This document shows, piece by piece, positions 8,548 through 16,698 of a DNA stretch of 64,000 nucleotides. The notes under the pieces are model-generated. The model was not told the origin of the DNA and ran no database searches. It saw only the letters and a program-made list of their open reading frames with translations. Source of the stretch: Methylotenera sp. (GTDB lineage Bacteria; Pseudomonadota; Gammaproteobacteria; Burkholderiales; Methylophilaceae). Made by a program: the position numbers and the translations under genes. Within the stretch, counting starts at the first letter, position 1; every line of letters starts with the position of its first letter. Location: contig PERG01000009.1 of the NCBI GenBank assembly GCA_002928535.1, positions 1 to 64,000 of the forward strand, written 5' to 3'.

Positions 8548-8832
8548 TTACTTCGGTAGCCAAAGACTATTCGTACCAATTCGTTTTTCATAGAAGCCTG
8601 CTTGCTCGAGCGCTGCTGCCGTCAACTCACGAGATGCATCCAACTGAGCTGCAAGTCTACCTAGTTTTATAGGCTGCCATCTTTCAGGAATCGGCCGCGT
8701 GTCATGCCAAGCATTTATCTGATCTGCGAGTTCGATGACACGGATTGAAACATGTGATTGTTCATTTACTTCTGTGGACTTTGAGTTTCTTAACGTCTCT
8801 AAAAAATCGTGAACATAATTAAAATTTTTCAT
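8548..8832 (-). CDS. Small putative DNA-binding accessory protein of the element
   Basis: 94 residues. The C-terminal half (RWQPIKLGRLAAQLDASREL, then an ALEQAGFYEKRIG segment) has the look of a winged-helix domain and resembles small proteins I associate with integrative elements of Proteobacteria, though no named family comes to mind. The N-terminal half begins NYVHDFLETLRN and is probably helical. It lies between the primase gene and the 100-residue gene on the same strand. Replication accessory or regulator are both plausible; neither is shown. Confidence 0.55.
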   Translation of the reverse strand: MKNFNYVHDFLETLRNSKSTEVNEQSHVSIRVIELADQINAWHDTRPIPERWQPIKLGRLAAQLDASRELTAAALEQAGFYEKRIGTNSLWLPK

Positions 8833-9113
8833 AGTGATCCTTATTTATGAAGATTCTCAATAAAGCTCAAGCCTCACATCATCTCGGCAGATAGCCTCAG
8901 TAAATTGGCTTGCTTCCCGCACAGAATCTAATGCCTCAGCATGCCTCGGATTAATCTATTTCGCTCCACAGTCTTCGCACAATAAGCACATTTGCATTTA
9001 CATTTAAATTTACACTCACATACATCATCCATTTAATATAATAAGTATGCTGAGCTAATGAGGCAAAATAGTGCAAAGCCTTGTGGATATTCGTTTGTAA
9101 GCTGCCTCTTGTG
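8833..9113. other. Intergenic stretch downstream of the primase gene
   Basis: 281 bp with no gene I would call. Around 8991-9030 there are short A/T-rich near-repeats (CATTTACATTTAAATTTAC), which could be an AT-rich unwinding region for the element's replication protein or simply low-complexity sequence. A 63-codon minus-strand frame (8951-9142) overlaps the primase end and is considered spurious. Confidence 0.35.
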
Positions 9114-11417
9114 TTATTTTCCTGGTGAGGCAGACTCAGCAACTTCTGAGGCTATATAAGTTTTTCGTTCAAACTCGTCCCTCCAAGCTAAGTCATTTTT
9201 CTTTTCCCAATAATCCGGACGAAGAATTGCAATAGCGCGAATTTTTCTGCCATTCGAAAGACGCACTTGATTTTTCCTTGTTCGTGCTCCCATGCGTGCG
9301 ATTGTTTTGCCCATGTAAGATATGGAAGGGGGAGACTTCATGTTGGGGAAATCATGACAAAACGCATTCACTAAATATTCAGCGGTAGTGATTTCTTTCC
9401 CAAACGATATAGAACCCGTAACAACATCTTTACACCAGCGTTCCAAATCTGAACGGCTGGCTTCTACCATATCAACTTTAGCTTGCGTTATCGGTGAACG
9501 GCCTTTCGGGTTAAACCCTGATATGTCGATATTCTGCAAATAATGTAATAAATAACTTAATCCATTCTCACCTCGCCACTTAACGAATTCATCAATCATG
9601 TTTTGGGGTAGCGGCTTTGCGGTCACTTCCCAAATAAAAAATCGCCTATCGGTATCAGTTAAATGCATGCCATCGGCATGATTAGATAAAAAGACAAGGT
9701 TCAAAAGATTAGGCACTACGCGTTTAGGCTGACCTTTATCGTGCGTACGAAGAGTAGTAGCCGTAGACCATATTTTTAATTTATCTCTTACTTTATCTGA
9801 ACGAGCAGCTTTGATTTCATCGGCTATTGCAAACACGGTACCAGGTATCCATCCGCTAAAATCATCCTCAACCTCGGACTGACTAATAACAGTTGCATGC
9901 TCTGGAGGAAATAAGTTTTGCACTGCTTCGAAGAATAAGTTCTTCCCAACACCCTCTTCCGGAGACCATATCACAAGGCTCGGATACATTTTGATGCCAG
10001 GATTTTGTACTAGGTGGCCAAGCCAAGTAAGAGGATATTTTTCATCGCCGAACATATACGAATAAAGATTCGTGAAAGGTGTCACATCACCTAAACTTGG
10101 CTCGACTGCGAAACCTTGCCAGTTATTTAGATAACCATCACTAGTCACTTCGGGTTGATCGGGCCTTGTAACTATTCCCTTGTGTTGTCTTCGTCTAGGA
10201 TCCGTCATCCATTTCTTCGAGACCGTAATTTGTTTATTACTACTATCAAAAGTTAACTGGTTTGCATGAGCTGCATTGAACTTCTCAATTGATATAAAAT
10301 CTCTGTAACGCAGACGATAAATACTTGCCTCGGCCTCTAACCATGCATATTCCAGGTTCAAGCGGTCGGTCACATCGTTCTGGAGACTAGTCTCAGGTAT
10401 CCAACCCTTTTCACGGGCTTCGTAGAAGAGAGATGCAACCCTTCTAGCATTTCCAGCATAATTTTCAGCTTGTTGTTTATATGATTTAAATTTACTGCGA
10501 TTATGAGTTTTGTCAGCGTTTGGTGCTAAGTCGCATATGGCATCAAAAATAGGTTCAACTTCTCGTTCTGGCCAGCCATCAAGTTTAATTAAATTGGCAC
10601 ACATCAAACCCCATTCCGAAAACTCTTCCTCAGTTTGAATATTAGGGTGTACTACCTTTGCGGCGTTAAATACTTCACAGGCATTTTCTGGGGTGAAGGG
10701 ATAGGGTGCTTTTGAATCCGTTGAACCAAGCTTTTCGACCTTAAATTCTTTTTTGTGCGCAAACAAATCAAAATTCTTAAATATATCGGCTTCAATTTTT
10801 TTATCTGAACGGCTGATTCCTAGCCCGTCTTTCAGAGAGTCGATTGTATAAGCATCTAATTCAGGGTTATAGATGGTAATTTTGGATAAATAAGGTTCGT
10901 ATTTATTATGATTAAAACCTGGCAAACGCATTATTCTTGGCAAATCTTTCACTGAAGGGTCTGTCCCAAATTTTTCAGCTATTAGGCTCTGTATTTCGCT
11001 GAATTGGCTTATTGGACAGTCACTTACTTTCCAATATACATGCCAGTTACCTTTGGAAGATTCCACTACCAAATGTGGCTTCAAGACTAATAGAGGATCT
11101 AATGGCGCACCATCCGTATCTGCAAATACGGCTCTAACTTTCACTATTTCCGATTTTTGCTGGCCACCCTCATTTACAACTACAAATACACCTGCTCCCT
11201 TATGATTTAAAGACCTTAATTCAGGCAAAGCCTCTTTAAGAGTCCCATCAATTTTTCGAAGTAATGTCAGATCCCCACGACTTTTGCCACCATCAATTCT
11301 TACATCATCAAATGTCCGAAAACAAAAATTATTTGTATTAGAATCCAAGATCTTCAAGAAACCCAAGGCGAGTTTGTCTTTAACTGAAATATGGCTAGTT
11401 TGAAGTGTCTCAGTCAT
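9114..11417 (-). CDS. Primase-helicase replication protein (AEP/RepB-like primase, PriCT-like and DUF5906-type helicase domains)
   Basis: 767-residue replication protein. The N-terminal part fits an archaeo-eukaryotic primase: RAVFADTDG with D100 and D102 as metal ligands, then VESSKGNWHVYWK with H126, then LPRIMRLPGFNHNK (159-172). A PriCT-2-like helical segment spans about 245-320. The C-terminal half is an SF3/D5-like ATPase: Walker A PEEGVGKNLF (486-495; Asn where Ser/Thr is usual, a variant I recall from DUF5906 proteins), Walker B VFAIADE (528-534), and a sensor-like LVFLSNHAD. It would prime and unwind the element's origin, in the manner of the P4 alpha protein. Its start overlaps the AlpA-like gene by 8 bp. 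Confidence 0.85.
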   Translation of the reverse strand: MTETLQTSHISVKDKLALGFLKILDSNTNNFCFRTFDDVRIDGGKSRGDLTLLRKIDGTLKEALPELRSLNHKGAGVFVVVNEGGQQKSEIVKVRAVFADTDGAPLDPLLVLKPHLVVESSKGNWHVYWKVSDCPISQFSEIQSLIAEKFGTDPSVKDLPRIMRLPGFNHNKYEPYLSKITIYNPELDAYTIDSLKDGLGISRSDKKIEADIFKNFDLFAHKKEFKVEKLGSTDSKAPYPFTPENACEVFNAAKVVHPNIQTEEEFSEWGLMCANLIKLDGWPEREVEPIFDAICDLAPNADKTHNRSKFKSYKQQAENYAGNARRVASLFYEAREKGWIPETSLQNDVTDRLNLEYAWLEAEASIYRLRYRDFISIEKFNAAHANQLTFDSSNKQITVSKKWMTDPRRRQHKGIVTRPDQPEVTSDGYLNNWQGFAVEPSLGDVTPFTNLYSYMFGDEKYPLTWLGHLVQNPGIKMYPSLVIWSPEEGVGKNLFFEAVQNLFPPEHATVISQSEVEDDFSGWIPGTVFAIADEIKAARSDKVRDKLKIWSTATTLRTHDKGQPKRVVPNLLNLVFLSNHADGMHLTDTDRRFFIWEVTAKPLPQNMIDEFVKWRGENGLSYLLHYLQNIDISGFNPKGRSPITQAKVDMVEASRSDLERWCKDVVTGSISFGKEITTAEYLVNAFCHDFPNMKSPPSISYMGKTIARMGARTRKNQVRLSNGRKIRAIAILRPDYWEKKNDLAWRDEFERKTYIASEVAESASPGK

Positions 11418-11652
11418 AGCACGCTCCCGACATAGCCGGATTCACAGTCATAGCAACAACAAATTCTTTAAGTCCGCTAATTGGGTAACGAACTGATTTG
11501 CCAACTTTGATGTATTTCGGACCGATATTTTTTCTGCGCCACAGAGCAAGCGTGTTAAGTGCCAAGGGCTTATTTGATCCACCAAGATATATTGCGGCTA
11601 ATCTAGGGGTAAGTTGATCTTCATCTGACCAGATATGACGCTGATTGACCAT
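11410..11652 (-). CDS. AlpA-like helix-turn-helix protein
   Basis: 80 residues from the ATG at 11652, which has GGAG eight bases upstream; a TTG six bases earlier is less well placed. The pattern LTPRLAAIYLGGSNKPLAL, an ALWRRKNIGPKYIKVGKSV segment and a final RYPISGLKEFV is that of the MerR-like excisionase/AlpA family (helix-turn-helix_17). In satellites such proteins activate integrase or excision genes or the replication operon. It is translationally coupled to the primase (8-bp overlap). The 258 bp upstream of it probably holds its operator. Confidence 0.8.
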   Translation of the reverse strand: MVNQRHIWSDEDQLTPRLAAIYLGGSNKPLALNTLALWRRKNIGPKYIKVGKSVRYPISGLKEFVVAMTVNPAMSGACYD

Positions 11653-11910
11653 GCGCAAATCTCCATATAAAAATTATGAATTAGCACTTGTTTCCAAATG
11701 CTTTCTTTGCACCCAGCCAAACTAGCAACTTATTGCTAATGGTCTTGTGAGAGTAGTACCTACCTACAGGTTGTCGGTCTTCGCTCCGAAAATGAAAGTG
11801 AGCCGAGCCAAACTGCTAATACGTCCTAATACAATCATTATACACCTTTTTAGAACATATTCAACCTAACCAATTGATTATAAACACTTGTTCACATGTT
11901 TACAGTTTAT
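11653..11910. promoter_or_regulatory. Upstream region of the AlpA-primase operon
   Basis: No gene. Two words recur: AGCCAAACT at 11715-11723 and 11806-11814, and CACTTGTT at 11685-11692 and 11885-11892. These are candidate binding sites for the AlpA-like protein or the integrase, but nine- and eight-base matches are weak evidence. The integrase stop lies at the left-reading end of this stretch. Confidence 0.35.
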
Positions 11911-12900
11911 TTATCCCAACTTTTTTGCTAATTCCTCTGCTTTAAAATGAGTATATCTTTTAAGCATTGAAAGGGTTTTATGCCCAGTTACCGCTGATAA
12001 CTCAAGGATATTTGGTAATTTTTCTGCCATATTTGTAATCGCCGTGTGGCGTAAATCATGAAAATGCAAATCGTAAATATTGGCCCGTTTGACTGCTTTC
12101 ATAAAAGCGGCAGCCACAGTAAATCCATTCAAAGGGAATACGCGACCGTCTATACTTCTAGGTAATTGTTTTAGAATTTCAATGGCGTTTGTTGAAAGTG
12201 GTACGGCCCGACTATCACCATTTTTAGAGATGGGTAAAAATGCAACTCTTTTATTCAGATCCACATTATCCCAAAGTAGTGCAATGATCTCTCCTCGCCG
12301 CATTGCCGTTTCCAGTGCAAATTCCACTAACGGTTTCATCCACGGACTTTTTCTATTTGTTTTTGTTGGAGTCAGCTCTCTTAGTAAATCTGTTTTCTCT
12401 GTCTGACTAAGAACGCGGGTTCTCCCCTTTGGCGAGGCAGGTTTGCGGACAAGAGCTACAGGATTGTTAATATTAATACCCCATTCTCTTCTAGCGTGAT
12501 TGATAATGCTTGAGAAATAACAAAGCTCTCGAATGACTGTACCCGCAGAAACAGCTTGAAGTCGTTCATCTCTATACTCTGCAATTTTCGAAGAGGTAAG
12601 GGCCAACATATTCAAACTGCAAATAGGTCTTTTGCATATCGCTTTGAGACGTATTAAATCAGCTTCAACACCGCGCATACTAGGTGAGACTTCACGCATA
12701 TAGCGCTCAATAATTTCTTTGAATGTAGTTCTTTCTGCTAGGACTGCACTTGTATAAGCGCCTTTATCCATATCAGTTTCTACTTGCCTAGCCCAGCGTT
12801 CAGCATCTTGTAAATTTATAAACGAACGACTGACTGGAACCATTCCTTTACGTGTTACGCGAGCCTGCCATTTTCCGTGACGATTACGAAATGTTGCCAT
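11911..12900 (-). CDS. Tyrosine recombinase / phage-type integrase
   Basis: 329 residues. The N-terminal 1-55 is an arm-binding-like domain (FRNRHGKWQARVTRKG), 60-150 a core-binding SAM-like domain, 165-329 the catalytic domain. Active-site residues are visible: R201 in TAMRRGEI, a Lys in PISKNGDSR, H281 and R284 in HDLRHT, H307 in TGHKTL, and Y316 in RYTHF. All are intact, so the enzyme should be active. It lies 79 bp from the moaC stop, which places one end of the element in that gap. It is the first gene of the minus-strand element operon or has its own promoter within 12901-12979. Confidence 0.93.
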   Translation of the reverse strand: MATFRNRHGKWQARVTRKGMVPVSRSFINLQDAERWARQVETDMDKGAYTSAVLAERTTFKEIIERYMREVSPSMRGVEADLIRLKAICKRPICSLNMLALTSSKIAEYRDERLQAVSAGTVIRELCYFSSIINHARREWGININNPVALVRKPASPKGRTRVLSQTEKTDLLRELTPTKTNRKSPWMKPLVEFALETAMRRGEIIALLWDNVDLNKRVAFLPISKNGDSRAVPLSTNAIEILKQLPRSIDGRVFPLNGFTVAAAFMKAVKRANIYDLHFHDLRHTAITNMAEKLPNILELSAVTGHKTLSMLKRYTHFKAEELAKKLG

Positions 12901-12979
12901 TTTTCTACCCCTCAGAAGGACAGAATTAGGCCTTTGACTAATTTATAGTTATATCTTTTAAAATGTTAGCGAGTACTTA

Positions 12980-13468
12980 CTATCCGGCCACCCAGTCGCC
13001 GGATTTGCCGCCGTACTTTTCCAAAAGCTTAACGTCACTGATGACCATGCCTCGATCCGCTGCTTTGCACATATCGTATATGGTGAGTAGGCCAACATTC
13101 ACTGCGGTTAAAGCTTCCATTTCCACGCCGGTTTTGCCATAGGTTTCGGCGGTCACGGTGCATTGGATTTGTACATCAGCTTCAATCACCGTAAATTCTA
13201 CCGCCACTTTTGTGAGGGGAATGGGATGGCAAAGCGGGATCAATTCTGCGGTTCTTTTACTGGCTTGAATAGCAGCGATTCGCGCAATGCCCAGCACATC
13301 GCCTTTTTTGGCGTCACCCTGCAGAATGAGTTTTAGTGTTCCAGGCAACATACCGATTTTGCCGGTGGCAATTGCAATGCGGTGCGTTTCAGCCTTGTTA
13401 CCGACGTCCACCATATGGGCTTGGCCGCTGCTATCAAAATGGGTAAAGGTGGGGTCGGTATTTGTCAT
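12980..13468 (-). CDS. moaC: Cyclic pyranopterin monophosphate synthase accessory protein MoaC
   Basis: 162 residues, full family length. MoaC works with MoaA in the first step of molybdenum cofactor synthesis, converting the MoaA product to cyclic pyranopterin monophosphate; cytosolic hexamer. Hallmarks: [16 protein letters not shown] at the start, [30 protein letters not shown] and [10 protein letters not shown]. The other moa genes are not in the window. It borders the integrative element, whose integrase lies immediately downstream; the coding sequence is intact. Confidence 0.97.
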   Translation of the reverse strand: MTNTDPTFTHFDSSGQAHMVDVGNKAETHRIAIATGKIGMLPGTLKLILQGDAKKGDVLGIARIAAIQASKRTAELIPLCHPIPLTKVAVEFTVIEADVQIQCTVTAETYGKTGVEMEALTAVNVGLLTIYDMCKAADRGMVISDVKLLEKYGGKSGDWVAG

Positions 13469-13530
13469 GTTATCGTGTATCGTCTTAGTAATTCCTGAAC
13501 TCAGCGCCAGTTAGCATTATCATAACAACT

Positions 13531-14976
13531 ATGCATTATAAATCACCAATTATTCTCTTTGGCTTGGCAGTAAGTTTGGTTTTTACACCAGCCACTGCCG
13601 ATGAGTTACCTGATCTTGGCGACATCTCCTCTACAGTACTGACCCCATTACAGGAAAAAGCCATTGCAGAGCAAATTCTGCGCGAAGTCGCGACAAGTGA
13701 TGAGGTGGTTCAGGATGCTGAAGTCACTGATTATATTCAGTCACTCGGCCAAAAACTGGTAGAAAAAGGGCCGGACAATCGGCAGAAGTTTACTTTTTTT
13801 GTCGTTCAGGATAACTCGATCAATGCCTTCGCTATGCCAGGTGGCGTGATTGGCGTACACACAGGTTTGATGCTGGCAGCGAATTCAGAGTCTGAACTTG
13901 CCAGTGTGTTAGGCCATGAAATCGGACACGTCACGCAGCGCCATCTAGCGCGTATGTTAGCTTCGCAAAAATACGATACTTTTAAAAATATTGCTGGCAT
14001 TGCATTGGCATTATTGGTGGCACGCGCAAATCCAGACCTGGCGAGTGGTGCTTTGACGACCGCTTCTGCGGTGGGTGTGCAGAACCAATTGGATTACACG
14101 CGCGAGTACGAACGCGAAGCGGACCGTATAGGCTTGCAGATTCTGGAGGCGGGTGGTTTTGATGTACGTGCCATGCCCGCTTTCTTCAATACTTTGCTGC
14201 GTGGGACACGTTTTGTTGATGGCAGTGCGCCGAGCTTTTTGCGTACTCACCCTTTGACGACGGACCGGATCGCCGATGTGGCCAATAGGGTGGATCAGTT
14301 GCCCTATAAGCAAGTGCAGGACAGCAAAGAGTTTCATATGGTGCGTGCCAAGCTGCGGGCAAATAGCGGCGCCGTACAAACCATGATTGACTTGTTCGAG
14401 CAAAATATTCGTGAAGGCCGCTATGCGGACGAAGCTGCGGAGCATTATGGGTTAGCGATCGCTTACTTACGCAAGAATGCTTTGCCCCAAGCGGAAAAAG
14501 AATTGGCCTGGTTAAAAAAGAATGCGGCTAAGCATCCTATGATCGAAAATGCTGCGGCGCGATTGGCGGTAGCAAAAAATAATCCACAGCAAGCTGCGCA
14601 ACAATATCAGGCGGCATTGAAACTTTTCCCTGATAATCGAGCCTTGATCTATGGTTATGCAGAACATTTTCTAGCAACCAAGCAGGCTGATCAAGCAGTC
14701 AAGTTAACTAAACTAAAACAGGATACTTATCCTGACGATGCGTATTTATACGATTTAATGGCGCGGGCTTATACGATGCAAGGCAAGGATTTGTTAAGCC
14801 ATCAGGCACAAGGTGAAGCTTATTATCGGCGTTATCATCTGGAGCGGGCCATTGAGCAAATGGATTTGGCTGCTAAAGCTAAAGACGGTGATTTTTACCA
14901 GCAATCCATTGTTGAAGCACGTTTAAAGCAATTACGCCAAATGGTAACGGAAGAAAAGAAAACCGGCTTTTTCTAG
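13531..14976 (+). CDS. bepA: Periplasmic M48 metalloprotease with TPR repeats (BepA-type)
   Basis: 481 residues. A signal peptide (about 1-23, TPATADE) is followed by an M48 zinc protease domain with H129-EIGH133 and the third ligand in REYEREADRIG (about residues 190-199), then a C-terminal set of TPR-like helices (about 300-470). BepA in E. coli degrades or assists outer-membrane proteins such as LptD during barrel assembly. The domain order and length match that family; assignment of BepA function is by family resemblance. It is followed after 27 bp by soxY, in the same direction. Confidence 0.87.
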   Translation: MHYKSPIILFGLAVSLVFTPATADELPDLGDISSTVLTPLQEKAIAEQILREVATSDEVVQDAEVTDYIQSLGQKLVEKGPDNRQKFTFFVVQDNSINAFAMPGGVIGVHTGLMLAANSESELASVLGHEIGHVTQRHLARMLASQKYDTFKNIAGIALALLVARANPDLASGALTTASAVGVQNQLDYTREYEREADRIGLQILEAGGFDVRAMPAFFNTLLRGTRFVDGSAPSFLRTHPLTTDRIADVANRVDQLPYKQVQDSKEFHMVRAKLRANSGAVQTMIDLFEQNIREGRYADEAAEHYGLAIAYLRKNALPQAEKELAWLKKNAAKHPMIENAAARLAVAKNNPQQAAQQYQAALKLFPDNRALIYGYAEHFLATKQADQAVKLTKLKQDTYPDDAYLYDLMARAYTMQGKDLLSHQAQGEAYYRRYHLERAIEQMDLAAKAKDGDFYQQSIVEARLKQLRQMVTEEKKTGFF

Positions 14977-15003
14977 CCCGGACTATTAATAATTAGGAAT
15001 AGT

Positions 15004-15438
15004 ATGCAACGCAGAGATTTCTTACTTGGTGCTCTGAGCGCTATCTTATTAGCGCCTTTCACTGCGCTGGCCGCTATATGGAATAAAGCGGCATTTGAGG
15101 CAGTTAAGCTGGATGAAGCCAGTAAAGCGCTGGCGATTGATGATGAGATCAAAAGCGATTTAATTCATATTGTTGCACCAGAGCGGGCTGAGAATGGTGC
15201 GATTGTGCAAGTGGAAGTGAAAAGCGATATTGCTGGCACCGAGGCGATTGCGATTTTGGTGGAAAAGAATCCCACTCCTTTGATCGCCAACTTTATGTTC
15301 AGTAACGGCGCAGAACCGTTTCTGGTGACACGCATCAAGATGGCTGAAGACTCGGATATCAAAGTAATCGTTAAAGCTGGTGATCAGTATTTCACCAACA
15401 GCAGGCATGTGGTTGTGCTGGAAAACGGGTGTAATTAG
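15004..15438 (+). CDS. soxY: Thiosulfate-oxidation carrier protein SoxY with atypical C-terminus
   Basis: 144 residues with a twin-arginine signal (MQRRDFLLGALSAILLAPF). SoxY carries sulfur intermediates on a C-terminal Cys, in complex with SoxZ, in the periplasm. The core fits the family (VEVKSDIAGTEAIAILVEKN, then FVVTR-like and VIVKAGDQYFTNSRHV segments). The usual swinging arm ends GGCGG; here the protein ends VVLENGCN, keeping the penultimate Cys but losing most Gly. Start chosen by AGGAA before the ATG. SoxZ follows with one base between. No soxA, X, B or CD lies in the window, so the role may differ from full thiosulfate oxidation. Confidence 0.88.
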   Translation: MQRRDFLLGALSAILLAPFTALAAIWNKAAFEAVKLDEASKALAIDDEIKSDLIHIVAPERAENGAIVQVEVKSDIAGTEAIAILVEKNPTPLIANFMFSNGAEPFLVTRIKMAEDSDIKVIVKAGDQYFTNSRHVVVLENGCN

Positions 15439-15439
15439 C

Positions 15440-15757
15440 ATGGCCGATAATATGAAAATGCGCGCGCAGTTCAAAGGCGACTATGTTGAAGTGAAACTGC
15501 TGATGAGTCACCCTATGGAAACCGGGCGCAGGAAAAATGACGACGATAACCTGGTACCTGCACACTTTGTGCAATTAGTTACCGCAACCTGGAATGGTAA
15601 ACCTGTGTTGGAAGCGCAATGGGGCACTGGCATTGCAAAAAATCCCTATCTGACGTTTCGTTTAAAGAACGCTACAGTAGGCGATAAAATTAGCGTTACC
15701 TGGCACGATAATCTTGGTAAAACCGCTACACAGGATATTTTAGTCACACTCGCTTAA
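15440..15757 (+). CDS. soxZ: Thiosulfate-oxidation partner protein SoxZ
   Basis: 105 residues from the ATG at 15440 (MADNMKMRAQFKGDYVEVK), one base after the soxY stop; the frame is open further upstream but inside soxY. SoxZ is an Ig-like subunit that stabilises SoxY and positions its Cys arm. Family motifs: VKLLMSHPMETGRRKND, FVQLVTATWNG, ISVTWHDNLG. No signal peptide; export would rely on the SoxY twin-arginine signal, as in known SoxYZ pairs. Confidence 0.92.
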   Translation: MADNMKMRAQFKGDYVEVKLLMSHPMETGRRKNDDDNLVPAHFVQLVTATWNGKPVLEAQWGTGIAKNPYLTFRLKNATVGDKISVTWHDNLGKTATQDILVTLA

Positions 15758-15928
15758 CATTTATAATCTAAGCTTATCGACATCATTAAAATGATATATT
15801 AGACTTATTGAATTGATGGGTCTAAACTTGCTGCAAATTCTGGAATCACATTGATTTAACTGTTTAGCGTTAAATTTGCTGATTAATTTTTTGGATTTAC
15901 TAAATTTTTTAGACTACAGGAGAACACA

Positions 15929-16492
15929 ATGTCTTTAATCAATACCGAAGTCAAACCTTTCAAAGCTACTGCTTACCATAACGGTAAATTCGTAGACGTT
16001 ACAGAAGCCACGCTGAAAGGTAAATGGTCTGCAGTGGTGTTTTACCCAGCTGACTTCACTTTTGTGTGCCCAACGGAACTAGGTGACTTGGCTGATCATT
16101 ATGACGAATTCAAGAAACTGGGTTTGGAAATTTACTCTGTTTCTACAGATACACATTTCACGCACAAAGCTTGGCATGACACTTCTGACACCATCAAAAA
16201 GATTCAGTATCCTATGATCGGTGACCCAACAGGTACCATCACCCGTAATTTCGGCGTGATGATCGAAGAAGAAGGCTTGGCATTACGCGGTACTTTCCTG
16301 ATCGACCCACAAGGTGTAATTAAAGCCTATGAAGTGAACGATCTCGGTATTGGCCGTTCAGCCACTGATTTATTGCGTAAAGCACAGGCAGCTCAATACG
16401 TGGCTTCTCACCCTGGTGAAGTATGCCCGGCCTCTTGGAAACCAGGTGCAGATACATTGGCGCCATCACTGGATTTAGTAGGCAAGATTTAA
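15929..16492 (+). CDS. ahpC: Alkyl hydroperoxide reductase subunit C (2-Cys peroxiredoxin)
   Basis: 187 residues, exactly the typical length. Peroxidatic Cys47 lies in [11 protein letters not shown] and resolving Cys166 in [11 protein letters not shown]. AhpC reduces hydrogen peroxide and organic peroxides and is recycled by AhpF. A CAGGAGAAC ribosome binding site precedes the ATG. The 171-bp upstream region is AT-rich and must hold the promoter; I could not recognise an OxyR site with confidence. It is separated from ahpF by a palindrome and a candidate terminator, which would allow more AhpC than AhpF. Confidence 0.98.
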   Translation: MSLINTEVKPFKATAYHNGKFVDVTEATLKGKWSAVVFYPADFTFVCPTELGDLADHYDEFKKLGLEIYSVSTDTHFTHKAWHDTSDTIKKIQYPMIGDPTGTITRNFGVMIEEEGLALRGTFLIDPQGVIKAYEVNDLGIGRSATDLLRKAQAAQYVASHPGEVCPASWKPGADTLAPSLDLVGKI

Positions 16493-16499
16493 AAAATAC

Positions 16500-16606
16500 A
16501 TTTACTGAGAGTATTGCGTTGTTGCGCGGTACTCATAACCTCGCTGTACTGTTTGTACTATCTCGGTTATTGCGTTCCGTGCGCCTCGCACTACAACTCA
16601 GAAAAT
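16500..16606. repeat. Long imperfect palindrome between ahpC and ahpF
   Basis: The two halves of this 107-bp stretch are approximate reverse complements. Matching blocks in order from outside to inside are ATTT(A/T)CTGAG, GTA(T/G)TGCG, GCGC, ATAACC and GTAC, around a short central loop. No reading frame is likely. It could be a REP/BIME-like or MITE-like intergenic element, or an RNA hairpin stabilising the 3' end of ahpC mRNA. Confidence 0.65.
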
Positions 16607-16629
16607 GAATTTTTAGTAAGAACAATTTA

Positions 16630-16657
16630 CCCCAGGCCAAAAGTTTGGGGTTTTTTT
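16630..16657 (+). terminator. Candidate intrinsic terminator after ahpC
   Basis: CCCCA (16630-16634) pairs with TGGGG (16646-16650) and is followed by seven T. The stem is only five pairs, so termination is probably partial, attenuating ahpF relative to ahpC. Confidence 0.5.
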
Positions 16658-16698
16658 ACCGGTATCAATATCCAAAAGATCAAATACGAGAACACATC

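Larger units (their letters stand above)
8226..12900. mobile_element. Small satellite-like integrative element (core extent)
   Basis: All genes from the integrase (12900) leftward to 8226 run on the minus strand: tyrosine integrase, AlpA-like HTH protein, AEP-type primase/helicase, and two small unrecognised proteins. Integrase plus AlpA-like protein plus a P4-alpha-like replication protein is the gene set of P4-like or PICI-like phage satellites and small integrative elements. No capsid, terminase or conjugation gene is present. The ends are not fixed: the right end lies between 12900 and the moaC stop at 12980, and the left end somewhere before 8226, possibly including the gene at 7674. I found no direct-repeat att pair and no tRNA target. 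Confidence 0.65.

Noticed and set aside
8951-9142. 63-codon minus-strand frame overlapping the primase end
   Set aside because: Low-complexity sequence, no family, no convincing ribosome binding site, and overlap with a well-supported gene.
8245-12985. Possible att pair: AGTACTCACCTATC near 8247 and AGTACTTACTATC near 12973
   Set aside because: The match needs a mismatch and a gap over 14 bases, and the left copy lies inside a probable coding region. Too weak to call.
13806-14445. Antisense frames inside bepA, and similar frames inside topA, hflX and RND genes
   Set aside because: Shadows of strong coding sequence with no family content or ribosome binding sites.
15758-15928. OxyR operator upstream of ahpC
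   Set aside because: The region is expected to hold one, but I could not find the ATAG-N7-CTAT spacing pattern with confidence.
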